A stretch of DNA of 64,000 nucleotides from Plantactinospora sp. BC1. GTDB lineage: Bacteria; Actinomycetota; Actinomycetes; Mycobacteriales; Micromonosporaceae. Both the position numbers and the translations under genes were made by a program. Of this stretch, positions 59,204 through 64,000 are shown piece after piece (position 1 is the first letter of the stretch; every line of letters starts with the position of its first letter). The notes below the pieces were generated by a model. That model was not told the origin of the DNA. It worked only from the letters and a program-made list of their open reading frames with translations, and made no database searches. Location: contig NZ_CP028158.1 in assembly GCF_003030345.1 (NCBI RefSeq), positions 2,666,001 through 2,730,000 of the forward strand. Reading direction: 5' to 3'.

Positions 59204-59976
59204 CCCGAGCCCAGAATGGAGGGCAAGAAGGCTGCCGGTTCCACGCACCGGACGGCCGGATGTCGAATCGCGTCCGCGTCCGCGTCCGCGTCCGCCGAGG
59301 CCGCTGCTTGCCAGATCTCCTGTACCGCCCTGAACAGGTGATCGACCCGGGGAGCAGCCTTGGCGCCCTGCGACTGGCTCGTGTCGAAGGCGACAGGCCG
59401 CCATCCCCCTTGGCGAGTGCGGTGCTCCGAATTCGCAAGCGGGCGGAGCCACTCCTGAAGCCGGTGCTCGAGCGCGAGTCCGGCGACCGTTGGGGAGATG
59501 TCGTCGGGAATGCTGGCAGCCTCAGGAAGTGCCGGCCACATCACCACAAGCACGCGGTGCCAGATCTCTGGTGGGAACGTGTTCGCCAGATGATGGCTTT
59601 CCCCGATGGGCAGGTCGCGCAAGCGGCGTTGGGCATTGGCAGTCTGGCCGACGTACAGCAGACCCGCACGCAACCAGACGCCATAGAGCACAGGACCGTG
59701 GACGGGGCCCTGCCGGTCGGTAGCCCGCACCAGCGCCAACCCGAGTCTCTGCGCAAATTCGGAGCGGGCGCGTCGCCAGGCTCGCGCATCCTCCTCGTCC
59801 GTAATCAACTGCTGTAACGCCTCGTGCCAGTTTCGAACAGCGTCCAGCCGTCGACGATGCGTATCGCTCGGCGGGGTGTTGCCGTCGGCAGCAGGTTCGT
59901 CACCTGCCATGTGACAGGCCACCGTGCGCTGCTGATCGAGCCACCGATAGTCCGCCCGACGCGCCAGCTCCGTCAC
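59200..59976 (-). CDS. GIY-YIG-like nuclease domain protein
   Basis: A 258-aa protein with a helical N-terminal half and a GIY-YIG-like module (YGVWLRAGLLYVGQTANAQRRLRDL, near residue 105-130), followed by EHRLQEWL with a candidate catalytic Glu. The C-terminus has an ADADADADAD run from a (GTCCGC)n hexamer repeat. GTG 59976 lies seven bases after TACGCT (59989-59984), favouring it over the TTG at 60027. Catalytic competence is not certain. Confidence 0.75.
   Translation of the reverse strand: MTELARRADYRWLDQQRTVACHMAGDEPAADGNTPPSDTHRRRLDAVRNWHEALQQLITDEEDARAWRRARSEFAQRLGLALVRATDRQGPVHGPVLYGVWLRAGLLYVGQTANAQRRLRDLPIGESHHLANTFPPEIWHRVLVVMWPALPEAASIPDDISPTVAGLALEHRLQEWLRPLANSEHRTRQGGWRPVAFDTSQSQGAKAAPRVDHLFRAVQEIWQAAASADADADADAIRHPAVRCVEPAAFLPSILGSG
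59268..59300. repeat. Hexamer (CGTCCG)n repeat inside the GIY-YIG gene
   Basis: Four to five CGTCCG units in tandem encode an alternating Ala-Asp stretch on the minus strand. Slippage by whole units would keep the frame. Confidence 0.8.
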
Positions 59977-60042
59977 GTCGGCGAGCGTAGCTTGCTCGGT
60001 CGAGTCCCGAATCAGGGATCGGTCCAAATCTTGAGCCTCCGG

Positions 60043-60582
60043 TCAGAGACGATCCCGATGGCCTCCTATGAGCCGGAGCAGCTCGGCGGCCAACCGGCGC
60101 CACTCGAAGTTGCCGTCCGACGTCGGTGATCGCAGCGCCTCGGACGGCGTGAACATCACGCCGGCACTGCTGAGCAACCGGACATGCCGGTCGTACGCCG
60201 GGTGCGTGGTCAGGGCCGCCTTGGCGTACGGGGAGACGAGGATGGGCAGGCCGAGGCCGAGTACCTCGTTGAGGATGCCCAGGGCGAGTGTGTCGTTGAT
60301 GCCGAGCGCCCACTTGTTGATCGCGTTGAAGGTGGCGGGGGCGACCAGCACGGCGTCTGCCTTCGGCAGTCGGTCGGGCTCGTCGGGCCTGCGGCGTTCG
60401 GAGCGGACGAGGCTACCCGTCTGCTGCGCCAGAGCCTCCCGGTCGATCCAGCTCGCGGCTGTTGGTGTTGCAATCACCCGAACCGCCCAGCCGTCCTCCA
60501 ACAGCAGCTCGATGAGTTCGTCGATCCGGAGGGCTGGTGGAGCGGCGCAGACCACGAGGTACAGGACCGGTCGCCCGCTCAT
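60043..60582 (-). CDS. Flavoprotein of the PPC-decarboxylase-like (HFCD) family
   Basis: A 179-aa homo-oligomeric flavin-containing Cys decarboxylase-like protein. Features are VLYLVVCAAPPALRIDELIELLLEDGW, VIATPTAASWID, the flavin-contact ADAVLVAPATFNAINKWALGI near residue 75 and LPILVSPYAKAALTTHP. Members act in CoA or lantibiotic-type peptide chemistry. ATG 60582 follows CAGGAT by seven bases; longer in-frame starts add only low-complexity sequence. It sits between two nuclease genes, and a link is not evident. Confidence 0.85.
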   Translation of the reverse strand: MSGRPVLYLVVCAAPPALRIDELIELLLEDGWAVRVIATPTAASWIDREALAQQTGSLVRSERRRPDEPDRLPKADAVLVAPATFNAINKWALGINDTLALGILNEVLGLGLPILVSPYAKAALTTHPAYDRHVRLLSSAGVMFTPSEALRSPTSDGNFEWRRLAAELLRLIGGHRDRL

Positions 60583-60772
60583 GTCAGCAATCCTGCTCGC
60601 TCGGCCAGTGGGCGAAGGCTGGGAGTAGCCGACCGACGTGACGCCACTATCCACGAGTCCCGCGCCGGCCCCGGCAGCCGGCGGCGGTGCAACCGTTTCG
60701 TCAACCACCCCGGACCCTGCACCGGTCCACATATCGATGCCTTCCTGAGGAGCCCTCGGATACCGTTCCGGC

Positions 60773-61639
60773 ATGCCGGACCCTTCCCCCGACGAGCTGC
60801 TCGCCGACTTCAGCCCACCCCAGCCCTACACCGTCGACCTCGTCGCCACTGCCCCGACTGTCGGCGGCGTACACGTGGTCGTCGACGACGGCGAGGTCGT
60901 CTATGTCGGCGAGACCGGCCACCTGCGGCGACGCCTTCGGCAGCACCTGCGCGGCAACCGCGAGTCGTCGGTGCTGCACAAGCAGGTCGGCGAGGAGCTG
61001 GACAGGGACAGAACGACGACCGCCGCCACCGCCGACGAGATCGCCGGTTGGCTGGGGGAGCGGACGCTCCGTTGGAGGGTGACCGAGGACCGGCGCGGGC
61101 TCAAGGCGGCGCTCGTGTCGCGGCTGAGCCCTCGCTTCAACCACCAACTCCGGTCCGATCTCTCGCACCAGGCGGGCCAGTCGGGCGGGTCCGCCGCCGC
61201 ACTCGACGTGCCGGAGAGCCCCGACATCGTCGAGCTGGCGGAAGGTCGGCGGCGCAGGCAGGCCGAGGTCACCGTCCGGCAGGGCCAGCCCGACTTCCGC
61301 CGCCGGCTTTTCCAGGCGTACGACGGGCGGTGCGCGATCTCCGGCTGCGACGTCGAGGCCGCACTCCAGGCGGCCCACATCAGCCCGTACGACGGTCCGG
61401 CGACCAACACGGTCAACAACGGGCTGCTGCTCCGGGCCGACCTGCACAACCTCTTCGATCGTGGCCTGCTCTGGATCGACGACGATCTCCGGGTACGCCT
61501 CAGCGGCAGCGCGGTCGACTACTACACGGAATTCGACGGCTGGCGGCTGCGGCTTCCGACGAACTGCCATGACCATCCGGACAGGGCAGCACTGCGACGG
61601 CATCGGGACGAAGCCAAGCGGATGCAGGCGGCTCACTAA
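60773..61639 (+). CDS. GIY-YIG and HNH fusion nuclease
   Basis: A 288-aa protein with two nuclease folds. The N-terminal GIY-YIG module has VHVVVDDGEVVYVGETGHLRRRLRQHL (residues about 33-60). The C-terminal HNH (HNH_2-like) module has FRRRLFQAYDGRCAISGCD, LQAAHISPYDG, NTVNNGLLLRADLHNLFDRGLLWID (about 175-245), with the His-Asn-His series and a C-x4-C zinc-type pair. The HNH half is like those of modification-dependent restriction enzymes. ATG 60773 follows TACCGT (60761-60766) by six bases. It is probably a restriction or defense nuclease. Confidence 0.87.
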   Translation: MPDPSPDELLADFSPPQPYTVDLVATAPTVGGVHVVVDDGEVVYVGETGHLRRRLRQHLRGNRESSVLHKQVGEELDRDRTTTAATADEIAGWLGERTLRWRVTEDRRGLKAALVSRLSPRFNHQLRSDLSHQAGQSGGSAAALDVPESPDIVELAEGRRRRQAEVTVRQGQPDFRRRLFQAYDGRCAISGCDVEAALQAAHISPYDGPATNTVNNGLLLRADLHNLFDRGLLWIDDDLRVRLSGSAVDYYTEFDGWRLRLPTNCHDHPDRAALRRHRDEAKRMQAAH

Positions 61640-61933
61640 CCGAAGCCCAATTTCACCGAACTATCAGCGTGGCCGCTTGGCTGGAGTCGCCCCGGCGAGC
61701 GCCGTCTTCGCCAAGTGCTCAACTATCGAAGCCGCCTTCCTCCTGTCGTCGCCGACGGAAGTCCGTCAATCCGTGTGGACCGTCCCACCTTGCTTGCCCG
61801 GTCGCCGATCGACCGGGCATCGAGGGATGTTACGACATGCTATCGTCCAAGCACGAACAGAGATCGCCGATGCTCCGGGCTCGACTATGGACGAAGTTGA
61901 CAGAGCGGCTGGCGGGGCCACGGGGAGGCCACA
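61640..61933. other. Intergenic region before the type VII locus
   Basis: About 290 bp without a credible gene. GACGGA-AG-TCCGTC (61754-61767) is a minor hairpin, and a stronger one is listed separately. A promoter for the following genes should lie in 61820-61930, but no convincing pair of boxes is seen (TATCGT at 61841 is a weak candidate). Confidence 0.4.
61796..61818 (+). terminator. Hairpin downstream of the GIY-YIG/HNH gene
   Basis: GCCCGGTCG (61796-61804) pairs perfectly with CGACCGGGC (61810-61818), loop CCGAT. It lies 157 bp after the stop, far for a terminator, but it insulates the next locus. Confidence 0.5.
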
Positions 61934-62578
61934 GTGTCGCAGGCGAATCCACCGGCTGTCGGGCGCCAGGCCAAGCAGATGCGGGGCTTTCTGGCTGACG
62001 TCGAGCAACTCGCCCGGTCGTCCCGCAGAGGGCACTGGCCCCGCCTCGGACAGGTCGAAGGCGCTGACGAAAGCGGCCTGGTGTACTTCGCGGTCGACGA
62101 CGAGGGCGTGTTCGTGACGGCGCAAATCGATCAGCGGTGGTGGCAGGAACTCGGGGTCGCCGGGCTACCCGTCGCGCTCCGGGAGGCCCAGCGCAACGCG
62201 TACGCCAAGTTGAGTGTCGCCCGGCTCGTCTTCCGGCGACTGGTCGGGCCGCCACCGTCCGCCTCGGCCGGGTCCTTCGAGTCGAGGCACGGGCTCTCCC
62301 GGACCACAGACGCGTCGGAGCTGCTCAACTCGTGGCGGACCACGACAGCTGAGTCGTATCAGCGCATCTACGAGTACGAGCGCCGGTCGGCTGCACATGC
62401 CAGAGCCGAGCCGACGGTGGTCAGCGGGCCGGACGGGCTCGTCCAACTCACCTTCGAAAAGGGCATGATCGCCGACGTCAAGCTGACCTCGTGGCGTCTC
62501 TCCGAGCACTCGACCGATCAACTCGTCGCCGACATCCGAGCGGCGCTCCGCGAACACGGGGGAATGGCACATGGGTGA
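61934..62578 (+). CDS. YbaB/EbfC-like protein of type VII-associated locus
   Basis: A 214-aa protein. The C-terminal part (VSGPDGLVQLTFEKGMIADVKL, DQLVADIRAALREHGG) resembles the YbaB/EbfC-like fold often encoded beside actinobacterial ESX genes. The N-terminal half (QMRGFLADVEQLARSS, GLVYFAVDDEGVFVTAQID) is of unknown type. GTG 61934 follows GGGGAGG. Overlaps the next gene by 8 bp. Confidence 0.7.
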   Translation: MSQANPPAVGRQAKQMRGFLADVEQLARSSRRGHWPRLGQVEGADESGLVYFAVDDEGVFVTAQIDQRWWQELGVAGLPVALREAQRNAYAKLSVARLVFRRLVGPPPSASAGSFESRHGLSRTTDASELLNSWRTTTAESYQRIYEYERRSAAHARAEPTVVSGPDGLVQLTFEKGMIADVKLTSWRLSEHSTDQLVADIRAALREHGGMAHG

Positions 62579-62930
62579 TTTCGAGTACTACGATTCGAAC
62601 ATTCTCCGGGTTGCGGGCGACGCGATCCGCGAAGAGGCCGCGAAGTGGGACAAGATGTCCGGCGACATGGCGAACGTCGCGGGCGCGACAAAGCAACTGT
62701 GGCTGACTCCGGTTGCCTTCGCTGTCGCCGATCCCTGGGCTGGACCAGCGGTGGCCATCGATGACTTTGCGATCTACAACGACGTCCACAAGCTGCTCTG
62801 CTCGCTGCTCGACGGCGCGGCCACCGAGTTCGGCCAGCTCGGCGACGCGCTGCGCACGATGGCTGGGGAGTACGAGAAGTCGGACGAGCGGAGCTACATC
62901 AACATCAGCAAGATCTACAAGGCTGAGTAG
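62571..62930 (+). CDS. Small helical type VII-associated protein
   Basis: A 119-aa, mostly helical protein without a signal peptide (ILRVAGDAIREEAAKWDKMSGDMANVAG ends helix one; LGDALRTMAGEYEKSDE ends another). Size and heptad-like pattern fit ESX-secreted or WXG100-like partners, although no WXG motif is present; a short central hydrophobic stretch (LTPVAFAVADPWAG) interrupts the helices. Context with a mycosin supports the type VII link. Confidence 0.65.
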   Translation: MGDFEYYDSNILRVAGDAIREEAAKWDKMSGDMANVAGATKQLWLTPVAFAVADPWAGPAVAIDDFAIYNDVHKLLCSLLDGAATEFGQLGDALRTMAGEYEKSDERSYINISKIYKAE

Positions 62931-62958
62931 CACCGGACGAACAGAGAGGAACAGGCCG

Positions 62959-63819
62959 GTGGCCCCATCGACGGTACCGCTGCCCACTCCGGAAGAGGCT
63001 GGCGCGATCCTGGGGACGTTCCGCACCAACAAAGAACTCTTCAGTACCCTGCTCGAACAGGTCGAGCGGGAGTGGGACAACCTCTGCCGAGAAGTCGACG
63101 CAATGCTGCGCAGAGGCGAGCACGCCGTCAACAGCGACAGCGCATGGAGTAGCTTCACAGGCTGGATTGCCGACATCAATCCGTTCCAAGAAGCCCTCGT
63201 GGAAATTTTGGAGGACATCCGAAAAGCGTTCGAGGAGGTACGCAAGGCGGTCGACAAGCTGTTCCCGATGATCCGCCTGGTTGTCGAGCGGTCGGCGCCG
63301 GTGCTCTCGCTCTGCGAGCACAGCCTGAGCTACCTCTCGCAAGTGTTCGGCCCGCTCGGCGACCTCTATACGTCTTCGGGCAGTCTGGTGCCGGATGCTG
63401 TCTATTGGGGCGGGCCGACGAAGGAACACTATGTGCAGTCGGTGGTGGCCGACCAGAAGAACGCACTGGACCGGGTCACCGACCACGTCGAGGGTGTCAG
63501 CACCTGGCTGGCCCAGACGGCGGCGAAGAACACCGATTACATGGTGACGATCGTGCACAATCTCAGTCCAATCCCCAACGCGCTTACCGCAGCCGCCGCG
63601 AACGTGGCGGTGGCGACGGTGGACTTCGTTTCCGCGTTCTGGGCCATCGACAACCTGGCACAGACACTCGGCAACACCGTTCAGGCCGTTCTGGACCAGA
63701 CCGCGGACCTGTTCGGCTTCCTTGTCAACGCCGTGGCCGGAATCCAGGAACTGACCGTGATCAAGACGGATCGGCGTGACCTCGCTGGCGGCAAGTGGCC
63801 GCAGTCGGTCGTGGGCTGA
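62959..63819 (+). CDS. Helical hypothetical protein of type VII-associated locus
   Basis: A 286-aa, almost fully helical protein of unknown family. GTG 62959 follows AGAGAGGAAC. It has a long amphipathic N-terminal half (LLEQVEREWDNLCREVDAML, FEEVRKAVDKLF) and a weakly hydrophobic part near residues 205-225 (ALTAAAANVAVATVDFV). It could be an ESX substrate with an LXG- or EspB-like helical architecture; that is inference from position. Confidence 0.65.
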   Translation: MAPSTVPLPTPEEAGAILGTFRTNKELFSTLLEQVEREWDNLCREVDAMLRRGEHAVNSDSAWSSFTGWIADINPFQEALVEILEDIRKAFEEVRKAVDKLFPMIRLVVERSAPVLSLCEHSLSYLSQVFGPLGDLYTSSGSLVPDAVYWGGPTKEHYVQSVVADQKNALDRVTDHVEGVSTWLAQTAAKNTDYMVTIVHNLSPIPNALTAAAANVAVATVDFVSAFWAIDNLAQTLGNTVQAVLDQTADLFGFLVNAVAGIQELTVIKTDRRDLAGGKWPQSVVG

Positions 63820-63821
63820 CG

Positions 63822-64000
63822 ATGGTGTACGGCTGGAGTACGCGGCTGGCCTCCGCCGCCCTGGCCGGCATGGCCGGCACCGCCCTGAGCCTGTTCGGCG
63901 GTGTCGCCGGCAATGCTCATGTTGGGGGGAAGCCGGGGGATGCCTGGCATGTCGCGGCGTTGAATCTCGCCGCAGCACACCAGCAGTCCCGGGGTGCTGG
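63822..64000 (+). CDS. Mycosin-like S8 protease, 3'-truncated by window end
   Basis: The frame from ATG 63822 is open to the window edge (59 residues). It begins MVYGWSTRLASAALAG with a signal-peptide-like hydrophobic stretch, then reads DAWHVAALNLAAAHQQSRGAG, which matches the start of mature mycosins (W-x-hydrophobic...A...GxGV before VAVIDTG). Mycosins (MycP) are membrane-anchored proteases of type VII secretion systems. The catalytic residues lie beyond the window. Confidence 0.7.
   Translation, partial: MVYGWSTRLASAALAGMAGTALSLFGGVAGNAHVGGKPGDAWHVAALNLAAAHQQSRGA

Noticed and set aside
61669-61998. 109-residue ORF in the gap before the type VII locus
   Set aside because: It overlaps the next gene by 65 bp in another frame and has an unlikely composition rich in Ser, Arg and Pro.

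Overview
The window is GC-rich actinobacterial DNA. Gene content and style (mycothiol glycosyltransferase MshA, SenX3-RegX3, HbhA-like protein, many GTG starts, leaderless promoters, type VII secretion genes at the right edge) suggest a soil actinomycete of the Micromonosporaceae type. That placement is inference from content; no 16S or other marker is present. No tRNA, rRNA or CRISPR array was seen.

Layout. 1-5106: a type I restriction-modification operon (hsdR, cut by the window edge, hsdS, hsdM) with start/stop overlaps; HsdS carries two near-identical target recognition domains. 5139-10698: small accessory genes, including a divergent pair of paralogous secreted proteins whose shared promoter holds two inverted sets of three repeats at exact 11-bp intervals. 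10880-15277: a large secreted subtilisin-like protease fused to kelch-type repeats. 15589-17498: an orphan winged-helix protein, a membrane protein and a 0.46-kb element with imperfect terminal inverted repeats. 17495-29918: DsrE, nitrobindin, PabC, Fur, YgfZ, BKACE, asparaginase, then XRE regulator / HbhA-like / DUF2516 / hydrolase, AlaX, nitronate monooxygenase and regulators. 30036-49996: a housekeeping block resembling the mycobacterial murB - mshA - ybjN - gpm - senX3 - regX3 - Rv0495c-like - ppx - Rv0498-like order, with inserted genes. 50049-54082: an ECF sigma factor with a membrane-anchored partner, MmcQ/YjbR, and two divergent lipoproteins. 54222-61639: a nuclease/helicase island. 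61934-64000: the start of a type VII secretion-associated locus ending in a truncated mycosin.

How genes work together. The strongest candidate for an undescribed system is the 54222-59203 operon. Four recognised genes plus one hidden 33-codon ORF are chained by 4-base start/stop overlaps. They encode a coiled-coil protein, a Cas4/RecB-like nuclease with four cysteines placed for an Fe-S cluster, a tiny hydrophobic peptide, an unrecognised 507-aa protein and an Upf1/Dna2-like SF1 helicase. Together this looks like a split Dna2-type nuclease-helicase, beside a GIY-YIG protein and a GIY-YIG/HNH fusion. The left-edge type I system and this island are accessory DNA-processing modules flanking conserved core genes.

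A recurring regulatory feature is a TANNNT -10 hexamer placed 6-8 nt before the start codon with no ribosome binding site. This pattern of leaderless transcription was used to choose many starts here.
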